DNA of 9,687 nt, from NCBI GenBank assembly GCA_964604565.1, contig CAZRZN010000156.1, positions 1 to 9,687 of the forward strand. Reading direction: 5' to 3'. Below are positions 1 through 5,874 of this stretch, piece by piece. This stretch comes from CAZRZN01 sp964604565 (lineage in GTDB: Bacteria > Pseudomonadota > Alphaproteobacteria > Rhodobacterales > Rhodobacteraceae). The notes under the pieces were generated by a model, which worked only from the letters and a program-made list of their open reading frames with translations, did not search any database and was not told the DNA's origin. Position numbers and translations under genes: made by a program. Within the stretch, counting starts at the first letter, position 1; every line of letters begins with the position of its first letter.

Positions 1-132
1 GCGCCGACAAGGACCCGCGTTGTTTACCGTTGCGGATTCATGACGGGCGTGGGCGCCGCCTTATCAAGGTTGCAAGCCCATACACGCAAAGATCCTGTGT
101 TCCCTGATCTGGATTATCGAACTACAGCTTGC

Positions 133-158
133 CTGCCCTGTGCCCCGAAACAGGGCAG
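133..158 (-). terminator. Hairpin after the DUF411 gene, probable terminator
   Basis: A perfect 9-bp inverted repeat, CTGCCCTGT (133-141) and ACAGGGCAG (150-158), has an 8-base loop. On the minus strand it begins about 10 bases after the DUF411 stop codon, the usual place for an intrinsic terminator. No T-run follows the stem on that strand, so it may be a weak terminator or a 3'-end stabilising hairpin rather than a classic Rho-independent one. Being symmetric, it could also act on plus-strand transcription. Confidence 0.5.
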
Positions 159-167
159 CGGACCCGG

Positions 168-617
168 TCACCCGTGACGGGCAAAGACCGTTGTGCCACC
201 GTCCCCCAGAACCAGCAGCGTGTCGAAGGCATCGCGCCGGTCCCCCATTTCCATACCGGGCGAGCCGATCGGCATTCCGGGAACCGTCAAACCGCGCGCC
301 TCCGGCCGTTCCGACAGGAGCCGCAACACATCGGTTGCGGGAACATGCCCCTCGACGAAATATTCCCCCACAAACCCGGTATGGCAGGACCCCAGATCAG
401 GTGTCAGGCCCGCCTGCTGCTTGAGAGCCCAGAGCGCCTGCTGCTCGACATCCTGCGCCTCGACGGCAAAACCGGCCTGCCGCATATGGTCGATCCACGC
501 CGAACAGCAGCCGCATGTCGGAGATTTGTAGACCGTGATCGACGGAGTGGCGGAAAAGGCAACCGCCGGGACCAAAGGCGTGGCAAGCAAGGTCGAAAGG
601 AATGTTCTGCGGTTCAC
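168..617 (-). CDS. Exported DUF411 family CGCC metal-binding protein
   Basis: This 149-aa protein belongs to the DUF411 family, often found beside copper-handling genes; its biochemical role is not settled. An N-terminal signal begins with a twin-arginine-like RRTFLS motif (residues 3-8), then a hydrophobic stretch to about residue 23 with likely cleavage near Ala-Phe-Ser-Ala, so the protein should be periplasmic. The mature part opens with VYKSPTCGCC (Cys35, Cys37, Cys38). It also has the family signatures SCHT (Cys78, His79), VEGHVPA (88-94) and GLTVPGMPIGSPGME (109-123), whose Met residues could bind Cu(I). It is full length for the family. The start is a GTG at 615-617, because GGAGAG lies six bases upstream and the signal peptide starts there. 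The open frame runs up to 1010, but that upstream part looks non-coding. The gene lies 385 bases downstream of the nqr operon and probably has its own promoter. The family call is secure; a copper role is inferred. Confidence 0.92.
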   Translation of the reverse strand: MNRRTFLSTLLATPLVPAVAFSATPSITVYKSPTCGCCSAWIDHMRQAGFAVEAQDVEQQALWALKQQAGLTPDLGSCHTGFVGEYFVEGHVPATDVLRLLSERPEARGLTVPGMPIGSPGMEMGDRRDAFDTLLVLGDGGTTVFARHG

Positions 618-623
618 TGTGAT

Positions 624-629
624 CTCTCC
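624..629 (-). promoter_or_regulatory. Ribosome-binding site of the DUF411 gene
   Basis: On the minus strand GGAGAG sits six bases before the GTG at 617. It decides the start in favour of this GTG over the much longer open frame that extends to 1010. Confidence 0.65.
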
Positions 630-661
630 GGCTCCGGTGGCAGGGGTTTGTCTACACGCTG

Positions 662-690
662 ATATTAGGCTGATCAGCACATCGATCCAA
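662..690 (-). promoter_or_regulatory. Putative sigma-70 promoter with palindromic operator, DUF411 gene
   Basis: On the minus strand a -35-like TTGGAT (690-685) is followed after 17 bases by a good -10, TAATAT (667-662). This would give a leader of about 38 bases before the GTG at 617. The spacer contains a perfect 10-bp palindrome, GCTGATCAGC (669-678), and half of it, GCTGAT, recurs 11 bases away at 658-663. A dyad between -35 and -10 is a typical place for a regulator to bind. The regulator is unknown, and the promoter is predicted by eye only. Confidence 0.4.
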
Positions 691-877
691 CCACCAATCC
701 ATCGCCCGCAAGCTGGCTCCGTTCGTGGGAAGGGCACAGGTCTCTGGACGCTGATGTGCATCACGCCCCCGGACTGGCGTGGAAGCAAGGGCGCGATACG
801 CAGGCATCTGCAAGTCAACGCCTTCAGGTCTTTCGCCAGCTTGCCGCCGCATCCGTGCCGCCCGAATTTCCCGGCGC

Positions 878-894
878 TGCCGGATGGCCCGGCA
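878..894. repeat. Small inverted repeat after the nqr operon
   Basis: TGCCGG (878-883) and CCGGCA (889-894) form a 6-bp stem with a 5-base loop. It is about 110 bases downstream of the last operon gene on the minus strand. Without a T-run and at this GC content, it may be chance. Confidence 0.25.
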
Positions 895-912
895 AGGCGT
901 CCCTCCATGGCA

Positions 913-930
913 TCTCTGCATGTCCAGAGA
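913..930. repeat. Small inverted repeat after the nqr operon
   Basis: TCTCTG (913-918) and CAGAGA (925-930) form a perfect 6-bp stem with a 6-base loop, about 73 bases beyond the CBS gene stop codon on the minus strand. It could contribute to termination of the operon or be an operator. No T-run follows. Confidence 0.3.
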
Positions 931-1002
931 GAATGAGATTTGCGCGCGCAGGCAAAAGACAGGTGCACGCCTCCGGCTCTCGTGTCGACATTCGGCCGTG
1001 GG

Positions 1003-1398
1003 TCAACCAAAGGCCAACAGGGCCGCCAGCAGGTCCGATCTGGTCAACATGCCGACCAGATTGCCGTCACGCTGCACCGGATAGGCCCGAAACGAGGTTT
1101 CGTGAAATGCCTCGGCGGCAGTGATCAGACCGGACTCTGCATTCAGCGTAACGACCTCATGCGTCATGTAACGCGTGACCGTATCGGTCCACGTCTGATA
1201 GTAGGCGGACTGCAATGCAGGGGCAAAGCAGTCCTTCTCAGTAAAAATCCCGATCAAATGGCCCGCCTCATCGACGACGGGCGCGGCGGTTTCGCCACTG
1301 CTCACCAGATCGGCTACGGCGCGCCGGATCGGCGTGTCCGGTTTCAGGCGGAGAAACTCTGTGCGCATGACGCGCGCGATGCTGTCAGGTTCATTCAT
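1003..1398 (-). CDS. Two-CBS-domain protein, last gene of the nqr operon
   Basis: This 131-aa soluble protein consists of a tandem pair of CBS domains (a Bateman module) and nothing else. The first domain spans about residues 9-60 and ends in the characteristic LIGIFTEKDC; the second spans about 76-128 and ends in LVGMLTRSDLL. Such pairs commonly bind adenine nucleotides and regulate partner enzymes or transporters. The ATG at 1396-1398 overlaps the end of the nqrM-like gene by 8 bases (ATGAATGA), with GGAG about nine bases upstream; the open frame extends to 1524 but that part overlaps the nqrM-like gene. The position suggests it senses energy charge for the Nqr complex or is produced in proportion to it, which is inference. 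The domain call is firm; ligand and partner are unknown. Confidence 0.9.
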   Translation of the reverse strand: MNEPDSIARVMRTEFLRLKPDTPIRRAVADLVSSGETAAPVVDEAGHLIGIFTEKDCFAPALQSAYYQTWTDTVTRYMTHEVVTLNAESGLITAAEAFHETSFRAYPVQRDGNLVGMLTRSDLLAALLAFG

Positions 1399-1564
1399 CG
1401 CTCGTCTCCGCCGCCAACCGCCGCGGACAGACGTCGCAGCGCCCGCCTCCGACACAATCGACGCCTTCGCAGGCGGTCTGTGGCGGGCGTCCCCGAAGCA
1501 ACAGGCCGGTGGCCAGCCCGGCACAGGCCAGCGTCACGATAGCAATGGCAAAAAGCACCTCCAT
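1391..1564 (-). CDS. nqrM: NqrM-like (DUF539) Cys-rich membrane protein
   Basis: A 57-aa protein with one N-terminal membrane helix (about residues 3-23) followed by a short Cys-rich tail with Cys32, Cys37, Cys43 and Cys46; Cys14 lies in the helix. Size, topology and position right after apbE match NqrM, a small protein needed for maturation of Na+-NQR, thought to deliver iron to the NqrD/NqrE centre. Known members have a GSCGGL-like motif and a CDCPEPC-like tail; here ACEGV and RCDVCP occupy the same places, so the match is divergent. The ATG at 1562-1564 is chosen because GGGGTG lies upstream. GTG codons at 1573 (overlapping the apbE stop) and 1567 are alternatives that add two or three residues. 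The call rests on motif and context. Confidence 0.72.
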   Translation of the reverse strand: MEVLFAIAIVTLACAGLATGLLLRGRPPQTACEGVDCVGGGRCDVCPRRLAAETSDE

Positions 1565-1569
1565 CACGA

Positions 1570-2580
1570 TCACCCCAGTCTGAATTCGAACTGGCCGCTG
1601 ACCTCGGGCCGCAGCCCGTCGGCCTGCGCAAAGAGGAAGAGCGCGTCGATCCGGTGACGCCGCGCAAGGTCTGGACCACTATCCCCTGCTGCCATGAGGG
1701 CGGTCGCCCAGCCGTCGGCGGTCATCGCATCCCGGGACAGGACCGAAACGGAGGCCAGCGCGCCTTGGATCGGCGACATGGTCATGGGGTCGATGATGTG
1801 GCTGTAGCGGCGGGTTCCCGACTGGTATCCGTTGGCCTTGATCCCAGAGGTGGCAATGGTGCGGTCCCGCAACGCAATCGTCCCTGCCAGACCGGACCGC
1901 CCGGGGCGCGGATCCTCTATCCCGACCCGCCAGACCCGGCCCGACGGATTCCGCCCGCGCGCCAAAAGCTCGCCTCCCAGATCGACAAGAAAGTCCGCGT
2001 GGCCCATGTCCGCCAGCAACGCGCCCATACGGTCCAGCGCGCGCCCCTTGGCGATCCCGCACAGATCCAGCGTCAGCCGCGCGTCGGTCTTGGTCACCCG
2101 GTCGCCTTCCAACGTCAGCCCGCGCCAGCCGGTTGCCGCCTGCGTGTCGATCGGGCCGAACCCCCAACGTGACACCGCCGGACCGACGGTCGGATCAAAG
2201 GCGCCTTTCGTCACATCGGCCAGATTCAGCGCCGCTTGCGTGACATGCGCAAACTCCGCGCTGATCGGCTGCGGTCCTGCTATCGCGCGATTGACCGCAC
2301 TGAGACGGCTGTCAGAACGCCAAGGCGACATTTCGGCGTCGATCCCGGCCAATAGCCTGTCAAGCTCCCGTCTTAGCACAGGATCATCGCCCCCGGCAGG
2401 CAGGTTAACGCGCCAGTCCGTGCCAAAGGCGCGCCCGGCAATGCGCTGCGTCGGAGATGCGTCCCTTGCAACCGCCGGTGTGCCCGGTCGCAACGACAGC
2501 GCCAACCCGGAAACCGCACATGCGGCCCCGCCTGCGAGCAACAGGTCACGTCGTTTCAGAAAGGGGCCGGTATCTGCCAT
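1570..2580 (-). CDS. apbE: FAD:protein FMN transferase, exported
   Basis: ApbE-family enzyme (336 aa) that transfers FMN from FAD to a Ser/Thr of target proteins outside the cytoplasm, here expected to flavinylate NqrC. The N-terminus has a Tat-type signal: Arg10-Arg11 followed by DLLL and a hydrophobic run, with probable cleavage after Ala-Val-Ala near residue 38. Family motifs appear in order: MSPWRSDS (84-91), GAFDPTVGP (126-134), LDLCGIAKG (171-179), DLGGE (200-204), HIIDP (261-265) and the metal-binding DAMTADGWATAL (284-295, with Asp289 and Thr293). Length is normal. It starts 3 bases after the nqrF stop and its stop overlaps a possible GTG start of the nqrM-like gene. There is no clear lipobox, unlike many ApbE lipoproteins. 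The operon context fits Nqr maturation exactly. Confidence 0.96.
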   Translation of the reverse strand: MADTGPFLKRRDLLLAGGAACAVSGLALSLRPGTPAVARDASPTQRIAGRAFGTDWRVNLPAGGDDPVLRRELDRLLAGIDAEMSPWRSDSRLSAVNRAIAGPQPISAEFAHVTQAALNLADVTKGAFDPTVGPAVSRWGFGPIDTQAATGWRGLTLEGDRVTKTDARLTLDLCGIAKGRALDRMGALLADMGHADFLVDLGGELLARGRNPSGRVWRVGIEDPRPGRSGLAGTIALRDRTIATSGIKANGYQSGTRRYSHIIDPMTMSPIQGALASVSVLSRDAMTADGWATALMAAGDSGPDLARRHRIDALFLFAQADGLRPEVSGQFEFRLG

Positions 2581-2583
2581 GTG

Positions 2584-3804
2584 TCATGTCCCGAAATCGT
2601 CGTTGAAGATCGAATGGCGTTCAACGCCAAGTTTTTCCAGCGTGGCGATCACCGCCGAAATCATCATTGGCGGACCGCAGAGGTAATATTCGCATTCCTC
2701 CGGCGCCGGATGCCGCAAAAGCGTTTCGCGCAGCGTTTCGTGGATGAACCCGGTCGCACCGGTCCAGCGGTCGCCCGGGGCAGGATCCGACAGCGCCGGC
2801 GTCCAATGGAAATTCGGACAGGCCGCGGCGATCACATCGAACTCCTCTGTATAGAACAGGTCGATGGCGGACCGCGCACCGTAGAAATAGGACATCCGCC
2901 GGTCAGTGCCCAAGGCGACTTGTTCGTGGATCATCGCCCGCAGCGGCGCCATACCCACGCCACCGCCGATGAAAACCATCTCACGCTGCGTGGGCTGCAC
3001 ATGAAAGTCGCCGTAAGGACCGGACAGTTCCAGCCTGTCCCCCTTGCCCAGCCCGAAAAGATAGGAGGACACGACGCCCGGCGGCACCTCTGTCTCTCGT
3101 CCGGGGGGCGGCACGGCAAGGCGAATGTTGAACACGGCGCGGCCCCTGTCCTCTGGCCGGTTGGCAATGGAATAGGCGCGGGTCACGGATCTGGATGTCT
3201 GCGCGACAAGATCGTGCCACCCGGCATCCCGCCAGGCCTGCGCAAACTCCGCCGGGATATCCGCCTTGCCGAAATCGAGCCGATAGGCCGGGACGGTGAT
3301 CTGCATGAAGCTGCCAGCGCGAAAGTCCATGTCGTGCCCATCGGGCAGCTCCACCACCAATTCCCGAATAAGGGGGGCCACCATGTCATTCGACACCACG
3401 CGGGCGGTCATCGTCTCCACCGACATAAGATCCGCGGAGAGGGTCACATCGACGGGCCCCTTCAGGTTCACCTGACAGGCAAGACGCACATGCGCGCGCC
3501 GTTCCGCGGCGGAAAGGACCCCTTTCTCCGTGGCCTGCGGTTGTCCGGCGCCCGCACCATCGGCGGTGACACGGCAAAGCCCGCAGGTCCCGCTGCCGCC
3601 ACAGCCCGCGGGCACGGCGATCTGCGCCGCATGCAGGACCGACAGCAGCGACTCGCCCCGCTGCGCCTCGAGGGTCTGGCTGTCATTGATGGTCACGCGC
3701 ACCGTTCCCTGCGGCACCAAACGCTTCCGGGCGACCAGCAGCAGGGCGGTCAGCACCATCAGCAGCGCAATGACGACTGCGGATCCCAGCGCGACCTCGA
3801 TCAT
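2584..3804 (-). CDS. nqrF: Na+-NQR subunit F, NADH dehydrogenase flavoprotein
   Basis: Electron entry subunit (406 aa, normal length), oxidising NADH and passing electrons via FAD and a [2Fe-2S] cluster. A single N-terminal membrane helix (about residues 3-25) is followed by a ferredoxin domain with Cys68, Cys74, Cys77 and Cys110, in the spacing C-x5-C-x2-C-x32-C. The ferredoxin-reductase domain has FAD-binding RAYS (209-212), the NAD-binding glycine motif GGGVGMAP (280-287), SYFYGAR (305-311) and CGPPMM (376-381). The C-terminus ends in NDDFGT as in typical NqrF. All key residues appear present, so this subunit should be functional. The ATG at 3804 overlaps the nqrE stop in an ATGA junction. 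This protein alone identifies the operon as Nqr rather than Rnf. Confidence 0.98.
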   Translation of the reverse strand: MIEVALGSAVVIALLMVLTALLLVARKRLVPQGTVRVTINDSQTLEAQRGESLLSVLHAAQIAVPAGCGGSGTCGLCRVTADGAGAGQPQATEKGVLSAAERRAHVRLACQVNLKGPVDVTLSADLMSVETMTARVVSNDMVAPLIRELVVELPDGHDMDFRAGSFMQITVPAYRLDFGKADIPAEFAQAWRDAGWHDLVAQTSRSVTRAYSIANRPEDRGRAVFNIRLAVPPPGRETEVPPGVVSSYLFGLGKGDRLELSGPYGDFHVQPTQREMVFIGGGVGMAPLRAMIHEQVALGTDRRMSYFYGARSAIDLFYTEEFDVIAAACPNFHWTPALSDPAPGDRWTGATGFIHETLRETLLRHPAPEECEYYLCGPPMMISAVIATLEKLGVERHSIFNDDFGT

Positions 3805-4412
3805 TGCGCCACCATCTGCCCGAAAGAGGAAAAGCCAAGCGACATCATGCCCGCGAGGATGAAGGTGATGCCAAGGCCGCGCAGGCCGGCCGGCATGTCG
3901 GCATAGGCAAGACGCGACCGGATCGCCGCAAGCATGATCACCGCGATGGCAAAGCCGGACCCGCTGCCCAGACCGAAGACCAACGCCTCTGGCAGGTCAT
4001 AGCGGCGTTCCACCATGAAAAGACTGCCGCCAAGGATGGCGCATTGCACCGTCAGCAGGGGAAGGAACACGCCAAAGGCCGCATGGATCGCCGGAAAGAA
4101 GCGTTCGAGCAGCATCTCCAGCAGTTGCACAAAGGCGGCGATCACCCCGATGAAGGCCAGAATGGACAGGTAGGACAGATCCAGATCGGGCAGCCCGGCC
4201 CAGCCCCAGGCCCCCGGCGCCAGCACAAACCCGTAGATGATCTGGTTCAGGGGCACGGTTACGCCCAGCACCCCGATCATCGCGATGCCAAGACCCACTG
4301 CCGTCTCCGGTCGGCGCGACAGGGCAAGAAAGGTGCAGAGCCCCAGAAAGAAGCTCAGCGGCATGTTCTCGACGAACATGGCCTGAAAGAAAAGCTCAAA
4401 CAGCGCGTTCAT
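3801..4412 (-). CDS. nqrE: Na+-NQR subunit E, integral membrane
   Basis: A 203-aa polytopic membrane protein of the NqrE/RnfA type, about six helices. Together with NqrD it holds an iron-sulfur centre within the membrane, relaying electrons across to NqrC. Candidate ligand Cys26 (in FFLGLC) and Cys124 (in LLTVQC) are present. Conserved segments include VENMPLSFFLG (14-24), GVFLPLLTVQCAI and PAGLRGLGITFI near the C-terminus. The ATG at 4410-4412 is chosen because the family begins here; the open frame to 4472 only adds residues inside nqrD. The gene overlaps the nqrD end by 17 bases and its stop forms an ATGA junction with nqrF. Length is normal for the family (about 200 aa). Confidence 0.97.
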   Translation of the reverse strand: MNALFELFFQAMFVENMPLSFFLGLCTFLALSRRPETAVGLGIAMIGVLGVTVPLNQIIYGFVLAPGAWGWAGLPDLDLSYLSILAFIGVIAAFVQLLEMLLERFFPAIHAAFGVFLPLLTVQCAILGGSLFMVERRYDLPEALVFGLGSGSGFAIAVIMLAAIRSRLAYADMPAGLRGLGITFILAGMMSLGFSSFGQMVAQ

Positions 4413-5070
4413 GGCGCGTCTCTTCGGGGCTTGGGGGTGTGGCTTCGGGGGCTTCGACCTGCTCGGGCGCAAGGCTGCGCACCGCCCAGACCAGACCTCC
4501 CAGCAGGAAAAAGGCGCTTGGGGCCAGCAGCATCAGGCTGAGCGGCGTGAACCAGCCGCCCTGATCGACGGTCTGAAAGACCTGAACGCCGAACAGGGTG
4601 CCCTTGCCGAACAATTCCCGCACCGCGCCGATGGTCACCAGAACCAGCGAATACCCCAGACCGTTGCCCAGCGCATCGGTCATCGAAGCCAGCGGCGGAT
4701 TGGACCGGGCAAAGGATTCCGTCCTACCGAGGACAAGGCAATTGGTGGTGATCAATCCGACGAAGACCGACAATCGCTGGCTGATGTCAAAGAAATAGGC
4801 CTGTAGAAACTGGTCGATCACGATGACCAGCGAGGCCACGATCACGATCTGCACGATCAGCCGGATCGTTGCGGGGATATGCCGCCGGATCATGCTGACA
4901 ATGGCCGCGGACAATACCAGCACGACAGTCAGAGAGGCCGCCATGGTTACCGCCGTGTCCAGCGAGGTGGTCACTGCCAGCGCCGAACAGATGCCGAGGA
5001 TCTGTAGCGTGATCGGATTGTTCGCGATCAGCGGTGCGATCAGCACATTGCGCAGGCGCGTGGCAGGCAT
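4396..5070 (-). CDS. nqrD: Na+-NQR subunit D, integral membrane
   Basis: A 224-aa polytopic membrane protein of the NqrD/RnfE type, partner of NqrE in the membrane-embedded iron centre. The family signatures are NNPITLQILGICSALAVTT (17-35, with Cys28), FVGLITTNC (103-111, with Cys111), GNGLGYS, RELFG and LLAPSAFFLLGGLVW. Both candidate cluster cysteines are retained. The C-terminus carries a Pro/Glu-rich tail of about 20 residues after PEQVEA, slightly longer than in typical members. The ATG at 5068-5070 lies 3 bases after the nqrC stop, with GGGGAG about nine bases upstream inside nqrC. Confidence 0.97.
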   Translation of the reverse strand: MPATRLRNVLIAPLIANNPITLQILGICSALAVTTSLDTAVTMAASLTVVLVLSAAIVSMIRRHIPATIRLIVQIVIVASLVIVIDQFLQAYFFDISQRLSVFVGLITTNCLVLGRTESFARSNPPLASMTDALGNGLGYSLVLVTIGAVRELFGKGTLFGVQVFQTVDQGGWFTPLSLMLLAPSAFFLLGGLVWAVRSLAPEQVEAPEATPPSPEETRHERAV

Positions 5071-5073
5071 GGC

Positions 5074-5874
5074 TCAGAACTCCCCGCGCTCGACCGCGTC
5101 GATCAGCGGCCCATAGCCCATCGGACCCAGCCAGAACCGCACCATCCGGGTGATCGCATTGCTGGTGCGCGTGGCGCCGGTGATGCCATCAACCTCGTAT
5201 TCGGTCGTGGCGGGGCCCTTTGCCACGGCAAAGCGCATGTCGCCGCTTTCGTCCTTGTAGCGCGTGCCTGCGAAATCGGCCTGCCATGCGGGTTCTTCGA
5301 TCCGCGCGCCCAGACCGGGCGTTTCCGACTGCCGCGTGACCGTCAGACCGGCAATGGTCTCCATGTCGCCCCGCAGGGCGATCATCGCCTCGATCGGGCC
5401 ATTGTAGCCACCCCCGGCAATCGGCAGGATCAGCAATTGCACGGCGTCCGCGTCCCGCAGCACGTAGACCTGCGCATAGTCGGGCCGGTTTCCGATGTCG
5501 GCCACATCCTGTTCGGGTGTGAGCGGCGTCCAGTTCGCGCTGTCCTGCAACGCGCTCTCGATCTCACCGGGCGAGATTTCCTTGGCGGCGCGCCCGGTCT
5601 CGAGGTTGACGACCACGGTCGCCAGTTGGGCGTCATCGGCGGCGGTCAGCATCTCCTGCATTCCGGGAATGGCGGACAGCAGAGATTCCAGCCTGACCTG
5701 CACTTCGGCGGCGCGATTGGCCGCCTGGATCGGACGCAGGACCACAGTGGCGCCGCTGACTACCGCTGCGCAGACCACCGATGTCAGAAAGGCCACCAAC
5801 AGCGTCTTTGTCCGGCTTTCGTTGGGCAGGGCAAGCAGCCGTTTCCACGCGCGGATCGGGTTGAGTTCAGCCAA
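5074..5874 (-). CDS. nqrC: Na+-NQR subunit C, covalent FMN subunit
   Basis: A 266-aa subunit with one N-terminal membrane helix (about residues 20-43) and a periplasmic FMN-binding domain. The flavinylation motif DGITGAT ends in Thr235, the predicted attachment point for FMN by ApbE. It fits the consensus D-x-x-[ST]-G-A-[TS], though typical NqrC has SGAT rather than TGAT. Other conserved segments are LPIAGGGY, the ETPGLGARIEEPAW segment and FWLGPMGYGP near the end. The start is taken as TTG at 5872-5874: a strong GGAGGA lies six bases upstream, the family begins about here, and this overlaps the nqrB stop by 8 bases. The open frame extends to 5913, but that part lies within nqrB. It is the only subunit in the operon in which I see a flavinylation motif. 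Confidence 0.96.
   Translation of the reverse strand: MAELNPIRAWKRLLALPNESRTKTLLVAFLTSVVCAAVVSGATVVLRPIQAANRAAEVQVRLESLLSAIPGMQEMLTAADDAQLATVVVNLETGRAAKEISPGEIESALQDSANWTPLTPEQDVADIGNRPDYAQVYVLRDADAVQLLILPIAGGGYNGPIEAMIALRGDMETIAGLTVTRQSETPGLGARIEEPAWQADFAGTRYKDESGDMRFAVAKGPATTEYEVDGITGATRTSNAITRMVRFWLGPMGYGPLIDAVERGEF

Larger units (their letters stand above)
618..1002. other. Intergenic gap between the CBS gene and the DUF411 gene
   Basis: No convincing gene is seen in these 385 bases. Open frames on both strands here have low-complexity, Arg/Pro/Cys-rich translations typical of GC-rich non-coding shadow, with no recognisable family. The part near 618-690 holds the DUF411 ribosome-binding site and putative promoter. 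Two small inverted repeats lie at 878-894 and 913-930. No T-run-bearing terminator for the nqr operon could be identified. Confidence 0.5.

Noticed and set aside
166..177. GTCAC-cc-GTGAC palindrome overlapping the DUF411 stop codon
   Set aside because: It is short, with a two-base loop too tight for a hairpin, and probably chance.
652..921. 89-aa minus-strand open frame in the gap between the CBS and DUF411 genes
   Set aside because: It has no family resemblance, an Arg/Cys-rich shadow-like composition and no clear ribosome-binding site, and it overlaps the predicted promoter.
618..1010. N-terminal extension of the DUF411 frame up to 1010
   Set aside because: The extension would bury the signal peptide; a good ribosome-binding site and GTG at 617 explain the start, and the upstream translation looks non-coding.
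2581..3906. Long plus-strand open frame (441 aa) opposite nqrF
   Set aside because: It is antisense to a clearly real nqrF; its His/Arg/Gly-rich translation matches no family and is typical of shadow frames in GC-rich DNA.
4396..5874. Assigning the operon to Rnf (RnfA/E/G) instead of Nqr
   Set aside because: NqrF and NqrA are clearly present and RnfB and RnfC are absent, so the complex is Nqr.
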